Of a DNA stretch of 64,000 nucleotides, positions 42,441 through 53,890 are shown piece after piece. Both the position numbers and the translations under genes were made by a program. Source of the DNA: Acidomyces sp. 'richmondensis' (Eukaryota > Ascomycota > Dothideomycetes > Mycosphaerellales > Teratosphaeriaceae). The notes beneath the pieces are model-generated. The model had not been told where the DNA came from. It saw only the letters and a list, made by a program, of their open reading frames with translations, and searched no databases. Location: NCBI GenBank assembly GCA_003545705.1, contig QVLQ01000014.1, positions 620,001-684,000 on the forward strand, read 5' to 3'. How positions within the stretch are numbered: the stretch's first letter is position 1; every line of letters begins with the position of its first letter.

Positions 42441-44192
42441 ATTTCATTCCAAATAGATATAGTTATAGCGTGTGCAGATTTTTATTTTGAAGCGGTTTTG
42501 GACGAAAGGGTGTGCATTCGAAGGCTCAATATCTCGAAAGTACAACTATCTGGATGCCTAGAACCCTTCACCGGCTGTAACCATGTGCAACCTTCCAAAT
42601 CGGGAAACCTCACATTTCGTTATCAACACCTTTGCGCTCAGAATTGAACCTCTGATACAAATGCAAACATTGAGATGAACAATCATGATCTTTCATGACT
42701 AAACGAAGACCGTCTATTAAATGGCCTGCGACAGCCAAACGGGGAACGAAAGGAAATATCCTGCTCTCTCCAGCGTAAAAACCAAACAGAATGAAACAGT
42801 CGCAGCCGCAACCGCACCAAAAGCTGTTGAAAAGCTGGAGATGCGAAAATCGCGCATGTATTGGGAATCTGGATTGGCGGGAGAGAGCTCATACCGTGAA
42901 CACCAAAGCAAACAACGTTGCACATGTTCCCAACAGTCAATTGATCCCCAGCAGCTGAAAAGCTGCACTTTCTAGTCTCCCTGAAGTCTAGAGAACCAGT
43001 TGCGAGTTTTTAGCAACTTTGAAAGTCATTCTCAAGCTCACATTAACACGTTGTAAGTCGGGTCGTCGTTTTTTAGGCGGACAGCTTATTGCGGACGACT
43101 GATTTCGCAATGCCACAATTGAACGCTATACTGGACTTGTTGAAGACGAATTGGATATGAAAAGGAATTAAACTGGAGAGATTCAGAACGGAGATTTGAA
43201 TGAAGCCCAATCCAATGTGATTCCAATTTTCCCTCCAGAAGCAACATTGTGGTGCAATATTCGCTACACTGCATGTTCTACCTTCATTTCACAAAACACC
43301 CGTACTTCTTATATTCCATTGCATCTTTACAATATCTCTGACATTAATTCAACAAGAAACTCACATTTCATCGCTCGGAATAATTGATTCCCTTGATATA
43401 TTGTTGGTGGACAGATAGAAATCCTTTCCAGCTTTTAAGCTAGTCAATGTGCCAAACTTGGTCTTTTGTCTCGAATACACTTGTCCATTTCCGTATTAAT
43501 TTGGATCTCGCGGCGTTCTATTTCATCTCATTCGAGATACATGGTGTTTAGTCAATTGCAAACCGAGCGTTTCTTTCGGTTTTTTTTTTTGGAGATGGGG
43601 CAGTCTGATCTGAGTTGTGTTATTCCGCTACAGAGCTCTGCAGAGATTTTGTACCATTACGAAAATCAGATGCCTCAGATAATAACCTTGCAGCCGACTT
43701 CTTCTCAATAATATCTCTTCGATCGCCTCCTTCAGGAATCTTCCGCTGTACGTACTTTCTAAACGGACGGCTTTAAGTTCCAATCTTCCACAGCGACCAC
43801 TAGAAGTTTTTTTTACCTCCATTGTCATGAACGATGCTCGCTGACGAGATATCCCACAGAAGCCAGATGGCCTTAAACTATAGATATGCGGCACCCCGCA
43901 TAGCCGATATAAATGTAGTCGCAATCAGTTTTCTCTTTTATTGTAACGCAGATCTGATGAATTATTCGTGAACAAGGTAGTCCTCTCCCTTCTCGTAATG
44001 GGATGAAGAGAGGCTAATATGCTGCAAACTGCGTGAAAATATGGCACGTGTTGCATGCTGATCGGTAACAAGACACGCGCAATTCGAGTAAAGCTCCCAA
44101 ATTCTGTGACTGTGTCGCTAAAAAATCATATTTCAGATCAGGGTATCATCAAGTTATATTTTTCTGGGTATTACATTATATTCAATATCTCC
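42441..44192. other. Intergenic, 1.75 kb
   Basis: Promoter of the M18 gene and 3' flank of a small conserved gene. Poly-T run near 43,580. No gene recognised. Confidence 0.5.
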
Positions 44193-44778
44193 CTAACCCA
44201 TTTCACTCCTCCCAAACGCCCGATCTATCGCCCACCCCAAATCATCTACATCCTTTTCAAAGCTTTTTTCTGAAGTATCCGCAGTTTCGTACATCAAATT
44301 TGTCTCCTTTTCTTGTGCTACTTGCGCCTTCTCTGGCTGCAAGAGGTGCATCTCGCTGTCTAGCCATCCGGGTGCCTTCCTTCTCTTCTCCTGCAGCTCC
44401 CGCTCTCTTATACTCGCCTCCCAATCTTCAACTTTCTTTTTACCCTCTATTGCATGGCTATCCAAACCTTTCAGCAATGCCTTGTTCTGGGTGATTATAG
44501 TGCTCGGATGCGCAGCAAACCCAGAGCTGGATGTCACATAGGCGGGCAAGTCTGGGTTTGATGGAGCCGAAGAGGTATATATTGAAGAGGGTGGAAGGGT
44601 TGAAGGAAGCGAGGTGTAGTTGTGCGGAAGAGTGGGGGGCTTGGGCAGGTCGATGAATGGATTGACGCTTAGGGGTGTTTGCTGAAGAAGCGGATGAGAA
44701 CCTGAACACCGCTTAATTAGCTAGATAACATCGAATCAAGCAATTTAATTTTGACCCACGTTCATCGTGAGAAGCCAT
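44193..44778 (-). CDS. Small conserved-type fungal protein, unknown function
   Basis: Join 44778..44760 and 44701..44193, giving 175 aa. The tiny first exon encodes MASHDE and shares the next codon; the donor is GTGGGT and the acceptor TTCAG. Exon 2 reads SHPLLQQTPLSVNPFIDLPK, then a Pro/Ser/Thr-rich stretch, then a charged helix (VEDWEASIRERELQEKRRKA PGW split over about residues 95-118), and ends NLMYETADTSEK, DDLGWAIDRAFGRSEMG. The end (DRAFG) resembles a conserved terminus of small ascomycete proteins I cannot name. Soluble, no signal peptide. It lies just downstream of TLG1 on the same strand (158 nt gap). Confidence 0.7.
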
Positions 44779-44936
44779 GATACATCTACAAAGGTTCGGG
44801 TATAGTGGGACTCGGTTCTGATGTTCGAGAGGCAAGTGTTGGAGTGTCGAGGCGAACTGTGGCGGTGCACTCTGCTCGTTTTTGCCTCAGGCATTCAGTG
44901 TCATCTCGACCGATGGCCTTGGTATCTTGCTCTGGA

Positions 44937-45756
44937 TCACAATACCAATACCAAAATGAGCAAGACGATCAAAACGACGATCAAAATGCTAATACAGCAT
45001 CCAGACCATCGATCTGCCAATACCATTTAGTCAGCACAAAACAACACCTTTCTATGTGCCAAGTCATGTTGGCTAAAACTGACCTTCATTCCTCTCAATC
45101 ACATATCGAATCCCTTTCAATCCTTTCGCTAGCTTTCCCCCGACCCTATCTGCAATGCTCTCGGTTTCTTCTAACATTTCAGCCTGCTCTTCCAATTCTC
45201 TTCCCATTGTATCAGCCTGCATTCTCAGATTACCTACAGTTTGAAAGACGCTATCCAACGCCTCGTCCTGCTCGTGCATGATCTCTAGCTGCCGTTGCTC
45301 CTCCCACGCGCCATACTCGTCCTCATCATCATCTTCGTTGCCGGCCAATGGGTCGCCATCTTCCACCTGTGAGGCGTACGTATCTGGGTGAGAGAGAGAC
45401 GCCCTCTTTCTCGCATCCGCATCTTGAACTGTCTCATTCAGTCTCCCTCTCATTACTTCCACTTCGGCAGCTACATCTGCTACCAGTTTCCTCCTTCGCT
45501 CTACCTCTGTCTTTGACAAGTCATAACGGGAAGGGTCTCCCTCAATAGCTTTCACACTATCGACCAGATCCTGCAAATCCACGCTCAAATCCGTCAGCGT
45601 ACTCTCCAAGTCTTGACGTGCTTCGTACAGCTCGGGCGACTGTGCAGATGAAGCAGAGGAGCGGATGCGTAGGTATGATTGGAGCTGCTGACGAGATTGA
45701 GCGAGCAGGGCCAGGAGGTCTTGTTGCGCCGAAAGGAAGGGATCGTTTGAAACCAT
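44937..45756 (-). CDS. TLG1: Qc-SNARE Tlg1 (syntaxin-6 family)
   Basis: t-SNARE of endosome-to-Golgi traffic, tail-anchored in the TGN/endosome membrane. Join 45756..45084 and 45013..44937, giving 249 aa. The N-terminal three-helix part begins MVSNDPFLSAQQDLLALL, as in the syntaxin-6 N domain. A conserved RRRKLVADVAAEVE helix and an acidic linker (NEDDDEDEYGAW) follow. The SNARE motif spans about 155-222, with the zero-layer Gln at 191 (GRELEEQAEMLEE). Exon 2 supplies RWSGCC and a hydrophobic tail anchor ending VLVLVL. Without the short second exon the protein would lack its anchor. Confidence 0.93.
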
Positions 45757-46049
45757 TCTGCAATCTTAGGATGTAAATGAGAAATAGGGTAGTTTGATTT
45801 CCCTACAGGACCCCCAATTTGATTTTCATTCTAATAAACTCATAAAGGGAGACGAGAGCTCGGGGAACTTCTGTGGCGCACACTTTGCCCAGTGTGGCTG
45901 GTGTACTGTTCAAATTATGTATTTTCATGTAACAATTTCCAACGACGGAATTCCACATACGCAAATTTTCTTCAAAGTCTCTAAATAGATGATTCTAACA
46001 GGCATAACACATAACATGGGAAGATTGAAAATCCAAATCGACTTTTGCT
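45757..46049. promoter_or_regulatory. Divergent promoter, TLG1 and METTL25-like gene
   Basis: 293 bases separate the divergent start codons (45756 minus, 46050 plus), so both promoters must lie here or overlap the genes. No specific factor site identified. Confidence 0.6.
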
Positions 46050-48029
46050 ATGAACTTGAAGGCGGCTGAATCGAATCTTTTCTATACTAGCGAGAAAGTA
46101 CTCGACATGGGCCGTAAGCAGCCTCTGCCATACGACGCCACCGTCTTCGACTCTGTCCATGCATATGTGGATTCTTTGCTAGACCTGGTGGACACTCACG
46201 TTCTCATTCAGACACTCTGCGGCCGTGTGCATATCTTAGATTTCTTTACCACCGAGAACCCCGATTTATACTCGCGAGTCTTGCCTCAAGAATGGCGGTC
46301 TTTCTTCTCCCAGCTCAGTGTCATGGACATACTGGATCTTCTCATGCGTGAAAATTTGGACTTATTTGATTCTGAAATGACTGATGTTGATGGTCAAAGA
46401 GAGCGGCAGGATAGACCAATGCCGCCTGAGAGTCTACTGGAATATATCCGTACTGTACGAAAACATTTACTCTTGAGGAACCCATGTACATCACAATGTT
46501 CGCGAAACAGGGCAATGAAGTCAACTCAGAAGCTGTCCCGCCGCGTCACGGTCGGTATGACTGTCAAGAAGGTCCACGAAGTGGGATTGTTTGCTCAATT
46601 CATTGATAACCTGGCTTCCTCCCTCTCTATATCTCCTGAAACTGAGATTACCCATTTTGTTGACTTCGGCTCTGGCCAAAATTATCTCGGCCGTGTCCTA
46701 GCCAGTGAGCCGTACAACAAGAGAATCGTGGCAATCGAGAGCAAAAGCCACAACTCAGAGAGGGCGAAAGAGTACGATGTCTTAGCTCAGCTGGTAGCAA
46801 AGAAGAGAATGATCAGAAATAAAAAAGCGTATCGGGCCGGATTGGAAGCGCCCGGGACCGACCACGGAGCTGCCCTTCAACCGACTCCTCCACCGGAACA
46901 TATGCTTAAGGGTGGCAAAGGAATGGAGAAGCAAACGGATGTCGGTGTAAAATTTCCTATTGGCTCATCTAAGGCGGCGAAGGGGAGAATCCAATACGTT
47001 GAGCATCGCATTAAGAATGGATATCTAGGAGATGTGATTGAGAAGATAAGAATGCTTGAGAACAAGGAAAATGATGATCTCGGAGCGAACGAGCCCAGGT
47101 TATTGGTCATGTCACTTCATTCTTGTGGTAATCTAGTTCATCATGGACTGAGAAGCCTGCTAATGAATCCCGAAGTCAAAGCAGTGGCGATGGTGGGATG
47201 TTGCTACAATCTCCTCACTGAGAGATTGCGCCCCGCAACTTATAAGATGCCGGAACTCCGGCCTCCAGTCAACGACTTTATCCCGCCTTCGAACGATTCA
47301 GCAAATCGCGGTCTTTCTGTTTCCTCCCCCGACATCTCTAGTCAGTTCCCAGAAAGCGAAAGCGCATCTCAATGGACGCATGGTGATCCACACGGGTTTC
47401 CAATGTCCTACCGCTTGTGCTCGTACAAATCTAGGCTCTCGGACACTGTGGAGAATCAAGACTCGGGTATCTCGCTCCATATTACAACACGTATGATGGC
47501 TGTTCAGGCCCCTTACAATTGGGGACCGTCTGATAGCGAGAAATATTTTACCCGGCACTTTTACCGTGCCTTGCTCCAGCGCATTTTTTTTGACAAAGGA
47601 ATTGTTGGACCGCCTAGGAGCGATTGTGCAGGTGGCAGCCCTGCTGGCCATAGCAGTGGGACGCCGATTATCATAGGTACCTTGCCAAAAAGTGCTTATG
47701 GAAATTTCGTGGCATACACTCGCGGGGCATTGTCAAAGCTTTATGAAGATCCAAAGTTGGGCGAGCTGTTTATGAGGAGGCTGGGTCAGGATATGATTAG
47801 CGATGAGGAGATTCGGTCGTATGAGAGGAAGTATGGTGACAGGAAAAAAGATCTAAGCGTGATATGGAGCCTCATGGCGTTCTCGGCCGGGGTAATTGAA
47901 GCGATTATTCTTGTTGATCGATGGTTGTGGTTGAGAGAGCAACAGGAAGTCAAAGACGCGTGGGTGGAGAGTGTTTTTGAGTATGGGGTGAGCCCACGAA
48001 ATCTGGTTGTTGTCGGAGTCAAAAAGTAA
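46050..48029 (+). CDS. METTL25/RRNAD1-like methyltransferase-domain protein
   Basis: 659 aa in one exon. SAM-binding motif I is ITHFVDFGSGQNYLGRVLA at about 205-225, with IVAIESKSHNSERA as motif II. The family-typical LLVMSLHSCGNLVHHGLRSL leads into VKAVAMVGCCYNLLTE. The C-terminal helical part contains YARGxL-like YTRGALSKLYE. This order matches METTL25 and RRNAD1 family proteins (Methyltransf_32 type), reported or suspected RNA or protein methyltransferases; the substrate is unknown for fungi. An inserted Lys-rich, low-complexity linker (about 255-320) separates the Rossmann halves. It is transcribed divergently from TLG1 and converges on the LaeA-like gene 145 bases away. Confidence 0.88.
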   Translation: MNLKAAESNLFYTSEKVLDMGRKQPLPYDATVFDSVHAYVDSLLDLVDTHVLIQTLCGRVHILDFFTTENPDLYSRVLPQEWRSFFSQLSVMDILDLLMRENLDLFDSEMTDVDGQRERQDRPMPPESLLEYIRTVRKHLLLRNPCTSQCSRNRAMKSTQKLSRRVTVGMTVKKVHEVGLFAQFIDNLASSLSISPETEITHFVDFGSGQNYLGRVLASEPYNKRIVAIESKSHNSERAKEYDVLAQLVAKKRMIRNKKAYRAGLEAPGTDHGAALQPTPPPEHMLKGGKGMEKQTDVGVKFPIGSSKAAKGRIQYVEHRIKNGYLGDVIEKIRMLENKENDDLGANEPRLLVMSLHSCGNLVHHGLRSLLMNPEVKAVAMVGCCYNLLTERLRPATYKMPELRPPVNDFIPPSNDSANRGLSVSSPDISSQFPESESASQWTHGDPHGFPMSYRLCSYKSRLSDTVENQDSGISLHITTRMMAVQAPYNWGPSDSEKYFTRHFYRALLQRIFFDKGIVGPPRSDCAGGSPAGHSSGTPIIIGTLPKSAYGNFVAYTRGALSKLYEDPKLGELFMRRLGQDMISDEEIRSYERKYGDRKKDLSVIWSLMAFSAGVIEAIILVDRWLWLREQQEVKDAWVESVFEYGVSPRNLVVVGVKK

Positions 48030-48174
48030 TTAATCTGCTGAGAGATATTGGATGGGCGTCAAAACTTTATGGATGGACAACTCCCAATCCCGAGTTAAAT
48101 TCCACTTAATCGCACCGCTAAGATATGCTAATCGTATTGCATCATTACATATTTCCACAGAATGGGCATGTAGA

Positions 48175-49125
48175 CTATACACCCTTTCTATCTAACAGCT
48201 GGGCAAACACGACGAAGAAACGAACATGTGTGCCCTCCGCAATATCCGCAGTCGTCTCTTTCAAATCCGTCATGATGGCCCTCGTCTCTTCTTTTCCGCG
48301 CTTCGGACCGGACACCTTCTGAAGCAACTCTGCAAACATTGGGATCATTGACCTTCGCACGTACTCGACCATCGCCGCGCCTTCCGGTACCTCTGGATGT
48401 TGTGCCATGGGAGATCTATACATCACTTGGGTAATGTTATGTAAATGAGGATTCTGAGAAAGGTAGCCCCGGAGGTGTCTCCCGGCATCCATGTCCAAGC
48501 CAGTTGCATTGAGGTCTTCTTTTATAACTGACCAATAGAGCCACTTTTCTGAAACAACTGTCTTCCCATCGATGGCAAAGGCGGTCAGGTCTAGCTCTTG
48601 GAGCTCGATCCAGCCATCATGGCTCAATAGAGAGACTAGGAGAGCTATGTGAGCTGGCCAGTCTATGATTCCCATAAACAGAAGACGTGAGAAGATGTAG
48701 TCGAATCCGTCTCCGTTAAAAGCGCCATCTTTATGCTTGGCAAATTCTTTGATATCGCTCTGAATGAAGTGCACATTTGGTGGTGAGTTGTTCATAATTG
48801 GGACAGGCGCAATATCAACTCCAACTACTTCTGCGTCCGGAAACCTTTGTGCCAGGAGTAACGTCAATCTGCCCGTCCCGCAGCCAACGTCCAAGATGCG
48901 CTTTGGGTGAACAGGGGCATGGAAGATCTTCCCGTGCATCAATTCATGGAGCGCAAACGACTGCTCATCCAAGCGATTTTGTTCCTGTAGACTTTGGGTA
49001 CGTTACTTGTGAGATTGATATTTCATAAAGCGAACATTTTTAAGCACGACATACTCACTAGGCAATTGATAGGATCCAAACTTATCTTGATAATATCTGT
49101 CGGCATTTTTGGTTTCGTCATCCAT
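48175..49125 (-). CDS. Class I SAM methyltransferase, LaeA-like type
   Basis: Join 49125..49055 and 48991..48175, giving 295 aa. Donor GTATGT and acceptor AAAG make the junction YQLPSDLQEQNRLDEQSFAL, the N-terminal signature of fungal LaeA-like/UMTA methyltransferases. Motif I is ILDVGCGTGRLTLLLAQRF, then VVGVDIAP, VHFIQSDI and FDYIFSRLLFMGIIDWP. The unspliced frame starts later and loses the conserved lead. Such enzymes act on small molecules or, for LaeA itself, in global control of secondary metabolism. No biosynthetic backbone gene lies nearby, so the substrate is open. Confidence 0.85.
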
Positions 49126-51553
49126 CTCGTAACTTTAGAAAGAGATTTGAAGGCTTTGACGAGGTCATATATGGATCACTCCGGAAGCGGTGCAAAAGTC
49201 GCCGCAGCGGTTGCATAGTATGGATGCCTGATGAGAGACGGCAGTTCAGAAGGTCAGGTGAGCATGCCTGAGGCATATACTTGTTCCCTCGTCATGTATG
49301 ATTTGTTCCATCTTTCCCCCCTTCAATCAATCAACTTTTGTTCCTATAACATATTCCACATCTCATTGGTGCTCAAGCTTCTACCGCACTGTCAAGTCAC
49401 CCAATTTTCAATAATGGCGCCTATTTACTGAGGTCGATCTCTTTGGCAAGGCGATGCCTACTGTCGTAACTTTTCAGAGGCGTACGGAGAATAGCCGTTC
49501 CGTCTCCGCGTGAGGCTGTCCACTGATGAGGTCAAGAACGTCCGTACCATCTTTATTGTTACGAGGTAACAGCACATGGTAGATAAAATGAGTCAAGTCT
49601 GGTGAAACTGTGATAATTGGTCATGTGACCTGGGAGTCTGGGCGAGGGAATATGAGGAGCTGTTCACATCTTATTCATATCAACCAAACCGTTTCTTTTC
49701 CAGTGATCACTCATTATTAGAATCATTGTTACCTATTAGACGCATCAAATTACATCTCTTTCTCTCTCTAGTCACCATATGTTTCAACACTCACGGTAAT
49801 TTAACTACGAAATCTCGGAATGGTCAAACCGCAAGGAACAGCAAGAACACGTTCTGTACGAAAAGAATCATAGGCACTACGGTTCAATTCATCGATGCTG
49901 TCTAGAAATGACTATGTAATACGAGTAAATGACCCTTACGCAGTCATAAACTACTTGCTCGGGAATTACATCGGTGCCATTAGTACCACAGATCCACCGC
50001 CTCTTCACATTCGTTCAGGCGAATTTCCTATTTTATCGACTGCGATGGAAACCACTTCTGCCATTGCAAGGATTTCACCACGCTCTTAGGTTTGCCTTTT
50101 GTATCGCTTTGTAACAAGCTAGTGTCCGCTGGTTGGAGGAATCAATGCCATGGGGGGAAAATAGTCTATTGTAATCTGAAGGAAATCCGTGCCCTTTATG
50201 TGAGTATCAAATTGGAAAAAAAATCAGTGCTAGACTTCACTTTGGATCTTGCCGACACTGCTATATTATATATCCTTCAAGGCCCTTTGCTTGCTCTATC
50301 TGCAATGGACGCAAATATGCAGCGACTCAAAAAACATGGTCCTCTTTAGAATTTGGCATTTTTAATTTGAACTTTCAGTTGAATGCGTGAAATCGACGAT
50401 TCGCACAGAACCGCATAGCAACGCTAAGATAAGCATCTAGATGAAAGATCTGTGCGTGCCAATGCAGAAAGGTAAACATCTGGCAGTTACAACTCATCCC
50501 CACGCGAATAAATAATTACTCGCAAAATTAGACAAGACTTATTACCTACTAGACGCCACTTACCAATTTAACATCAATGATTGTGGCCATCGTCCATTTA
50601 ATAAGACAGTACATAAAATATCTAGTAACCTTGCAACTGCATGAAGTCCGGTGCATTGTTTTCTCTTTTTACCTAATTCATGTTAAGATCACGAGCATTT
50701 CAACTATATTTAACTGATCTTCCTTTTATAATTTGAAGTTTTTCATCTATTTTCTTTTTGGAGAGGAAGGAATTGGTGGTAATTACATTGGAGTTCCCAC
50801 TCATGGTCAATCGACATCTTGACAGATAAACCCTTATTCCATGAGTAGTAAATTTAGTAAGAATCAATGTGAAGACTTAAGAAGGCTAGGGTGTTGCTCC
50901 TAAGTAAATCTTTCTCGGCGCAAATTATGAGTTTTCGTGTCTCGCGCGTCTTTCTTAATTCCCTCTCGCGTCTTCTCAGTATAAAAGATTGCTTTTCCAA
51001 AAGCAAAATTCCTGGAACTGGCTAGCGCCTGACAATCACCCATATAGATGTGACTTAAGGCTGTATGTCGGGCAATGGCATTCGAGATAGTCGGCGCCAA
51101 AACCCGGACAGGGTTATTGGATAACCTCCTAGACGGTTTGCCAGCTACGACTTTTAGAAGGGGAGCTGAGAGCAATGCAGGTGACGTTATTGGTTTGATC
51201 AGGTACTGGTTTTCTGCATTCAATGAGAGAAAATCTAAAACTCGAAAAGTAAAATTAGAATCACATGTGTCTTACATGATGTGATCACCAATTTCTCGAG
51301 GCAAGCGTCCCATTCAACGGCCTGGGTGTCGAAGGTTCGGAGAATTTGAACGGTCAGCAGTTTTGACTTGGATTTTCTCAGGGAAGCATTAGTGCTGTGC
51401 ACTCTCAATCCGAATTTGCTCTAGGGGTATAAATTATCGACGTAGAAGTTCTGAACTCGCAGGGCAGGGGTTCTCGGCGATGTCCTTTACAACGCCATTC
51501 GTAATGAACAACCAAAGAAAATAAAATAAAATAAAATCAGAGCCTTAATCTTT
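49126..51553. other. Gene-poor stretch, 2.4 kb
   Basis: No gene recognised. Two neighbouring + strand ORFs (49895-50089, 50092-50349) have no known motif. A short A/T pentanucleotide repeat (AAAAT units) lies at about 51518-51537, just beyond the 3' end of the DUF3405 gene. Confidence 0.5.
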
Positions 51554-53890
51554 TTACCAATACGTCTCATCATTTTCCTCCCTGGTTTTCTTGACAGGAT
51601 GTAAAAGCATTGGTGGCAGACACATTCTTCCCCACCCCCCAACATCCTGCACCCCTCCCCCACTGGATCCGAGATCAACTACCCAGCCTCCGTCTTCGAA
51701 ACTTTTGCCGCCTACTCCAGATAGTGGAGAAGAGTCTTGGTTGCTCCATCCCAACCATCTCCTGTACAGTGCTTGGGGGAACTCCGATTGATAATACCAT
51801 GACCACCCGCCAAAATTATGCTCACGGTCGTGATTGTAGACACTATCAGCTTGCTGACCCCACTGCGCAGATTTCCCAGCATCCGCGTTGAACACAGCAT
51901 CCATGTACCACGCTGGCCATTTCCGATTCGTCCAGATCGGGTGAGGAGCATATACAGCTTTGAGTCCATGCTGGATGGCGACGGTTGCGGGCCACATCTC
52001 TGCTTGCATGGTCCTGCCCTCCAAATTTTCAAGATGCATGGCGTGTAAAAGCTTCTTCGAGAAACGGGATACTGTATTGATATACGTTCGCCGAGGAATG
52101 TTGGCGAATTCGGGGTGGTGAAATTGTTCATCCAAGGGATCTGTCTTAGAGAAATGAGGTGCTACACCCGGTATGAAATTCCATATCTTATCGCGGTATG
52201 TCCATTCAGTGTGGGTAGGATCCCAGATGGGTTGGAGAGTGATCAAATCAGCTGGCTCGCCGAAACCCCATTGGAACTGATCCTCCTTCATGCTTGTGGG
52301 CGGCATAGGCCCTATAGGTTCCTGCTTCGAGGGGTCATACGGCTTAGGTCCCCAGACAGGATTGATGGTTCCATCTGTAATACCCTGCTCAATTGCTCGA
52401 TCGGTACTCTCCAGCCACTGCGAGTAGGTGCCATGAGCAGCAGGGAAGTAGAACCGTTGGTTGCGCTCCCACAGGTATTTTCTCGGCATATTGTTTCCGA
52501 ACTTGGCCACGGCTTCCAAAAATTCATAGTGATTTCCAGTGTACCTCGCATCTGTCTCCCAATTCCATACAAAATCAAATTCAGGATGCGTCTTGCTGAA
52601 CCACTGCAAACTCATGAACTGATGCCAATATACCTGCCAGTCACCAACCCTGGGATACCACTCCTGGAAGATTCTTTCGTTCCACAAGATGGCGATACTT
52701 AAAAATTCTTGCGGCACATTTTGCTTCAATTTTTCCTCATACACTTGTTGGTTGTTCCAGATATCGGCATTCTTGTCTTTGATATTAACGAACAGGAAAA
52801 CATGATACTCGCCGCCAGACAGTAGACTCAGTTCGGTGATCATCGAGCGGATGACTTGTACATCGTTCTCAGTGTAGTCGTATCCTTCCCACGTCCTGAT
52901 TAGAACAGCAGTTCGAGTATGATACTTCTGTTGGCCCATGTCTTCAGTCAGTTGTTTGCCCAGCTCGTCCTTGGAATCCTTGGGTAATGCATTCCCAGGG
53001 TTTAGGTTGGCTTTTCGGCGAGCAAGAGGCTTATACCGTTCTCGATTCACGACCATGCATTTATCTTGTAAATTGCCCCAAGGCACATTAGTCCAATCCG
53101 GCTTGGATAATGGCATTTGCCAGTCATCAACATAGCCTCTTTCTGTTTGTCCGTACCCGTAGGGTCCAAATTTGTTATATCGATCGAAGCATCTCGTCAT
53201 ATCGATCCCGGTAGCATTGCCGCTACCAATCGACGGATTGGGAAACCCTTGCGGTACTATGGGATACGCTCTGACTATGTCTTCAATACTGTCGTTCAGC
53301 ATCCTCCCTCGTGCGCCTTCGCACGGCACGTATTCACCCCTCCACTGCTCCTTCCACTCCGGGCTGTTGTAGTCTGGATACGGCGCATAGCGCTCCGGTT
53401 TGATATGCAAACTCCTGATTCCATTATTTAGATAAAATCCATGGTCCCATTCAAATCCCTCCCATCTATTTGGGTCGTAGTCTGCGTCACGGTAGCCGTC
53501 ATAGGGTGGCCAGTGTCCTGGTATGTTTGGCGGATTCCAATCTTTGATTAATTTCTGAATCCTTATCTGTATGGACTCGAAGGTTTCATCTGGCATCCCA
53601 GTCTCATCGCTTGGAGAAGGAACGCTTGAGCTGTGGGTTGGCAATGCATTCGTGGTGGCAGCCGGCGGCACCTTCGGACCTTCTGACGACGGCTCGCCCA
53701 CCCTCTCGTTTCCCTTCCCTCCACTTATTGGCTGCTCGTCCCCCTCGATACCCAGCCCACTACTCCATGCGAGATGATATCGCGGCAGATAATCTCTGTA
53801 TGAAGCCTGTTGTAGTATTAAAAGGATTGCCAAGAAGACGGCTATCGCCACCGTGGCGAGGCGTCGTGGCTTGCATGTTCCGAGGAGCAT
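51554..53890 (-). CDS. DUF3405 type II membrane protein
   Basis: 778 aa, single exon from an ATG at 53890. A basic N-terminus (KPRR) precedes a signal anchor at about residues 11-27 (LATVAIAVFLAILLILQQ), then a Pro/Ser-rich stem and a large lumenal domain. Landmarks: RTAVLIRTWEGYDYTENDVQ, a GEYHVFLFVNIKD strand, WYPRVGDWQVYWHQFMSLQW and DFVWNWETDARYTGNHYEFL, where the DxD-like WETDAR recalls a nucleotide-sugar site. NHDREHNFGGWSWYYQSEFP is near the end. This is the fungal DUF3405 family; a Golgi glycosyltransferase role is often suspected but is an inference. Complete length. Confidence 0.9.
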   Translation of the reverse strand: MLLGTCKPRRLATVAIAVFLAILLILQQASYRDYLPRYHLAWSSGLGIEGDEQPISGGKGNERVGEPSSEGPKVPPAATTNALPTHSSSVPSPSDETGMPDETFESIQIRIQKLIKDWNPPNIPGHWPPYDGYRDADYDPNRWEGFEWDHGFYLNNGIRSLHIKPERYAPYPDYNSPEWKEQWRGEYVPCEGARGRMLNDSIEDIVRAYPIVPQGFPNPSIGSGNATGIDMTRCFDRYNKFGPYGYGQTERGYVDDWQMPLSKPDWTNVPWGNLQDKCMVVNRERYKPLARRKANLNPGNALPKDSKDELGKQLTEDMGQQKYHTRTAVLIRTWEGYDYTENDVQVIRSMITELSLLSGGEYHVFLFVNIKDKNADIWNNQQVYEEKLKQNVPQEFLSIAILWNERIFQEWYPRVGDWQVYWHQFMSLQWFSKTHPEFDFVWNWETDARYTGNHYEFLEAVAKFGNNMPRKYLWERNQRFYFPAAHGTYSQWLESTDRAIEQGITDGTINPVWGPKPYDPSKQEPIGPMPPTSMKEDQFQWGFGEPADLITLQPIWDPTHTEWTYRDKIWNFIPGVAPHFSKTDPLDEQFHHPEFANIPRRTYINTVSRFSKKLLHAMHLENLEGRTMQAEMWPATVAIQHGLKAVYAPHPIWTNRKWPAWYMDAVFNADAGKSAQWGQQADSVYNHDREHNFGGWSWYYQSEFPQALYRRWLGWSNQDSSPLSGVGGKSFEDGGWVVDLGSSGGGVQDVGGWGRMCLPPMLLHPVKKTREENDETYW

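Noticed and set aside
48992..49054. Alternative donor choices for the LaeA-like gene
   Set aside because: Only the GTATGT donor with the AAAG acceptor keeps frame and yields the family lead LPSDLQEQNRLD; the others shift frame or use a weak donor.
51518..51537. AAAAT pentanucleotide repeat as a mobile-element tail
   Set aside because: Too short, with no adjacent element or target duplication; treated as a simple repeat.
52115..52702. 195-codon plus-strand ORF inside the DUF3405 gene
   Set aside because: Antisense shadow; the minus frame carries the conserved family blocks.
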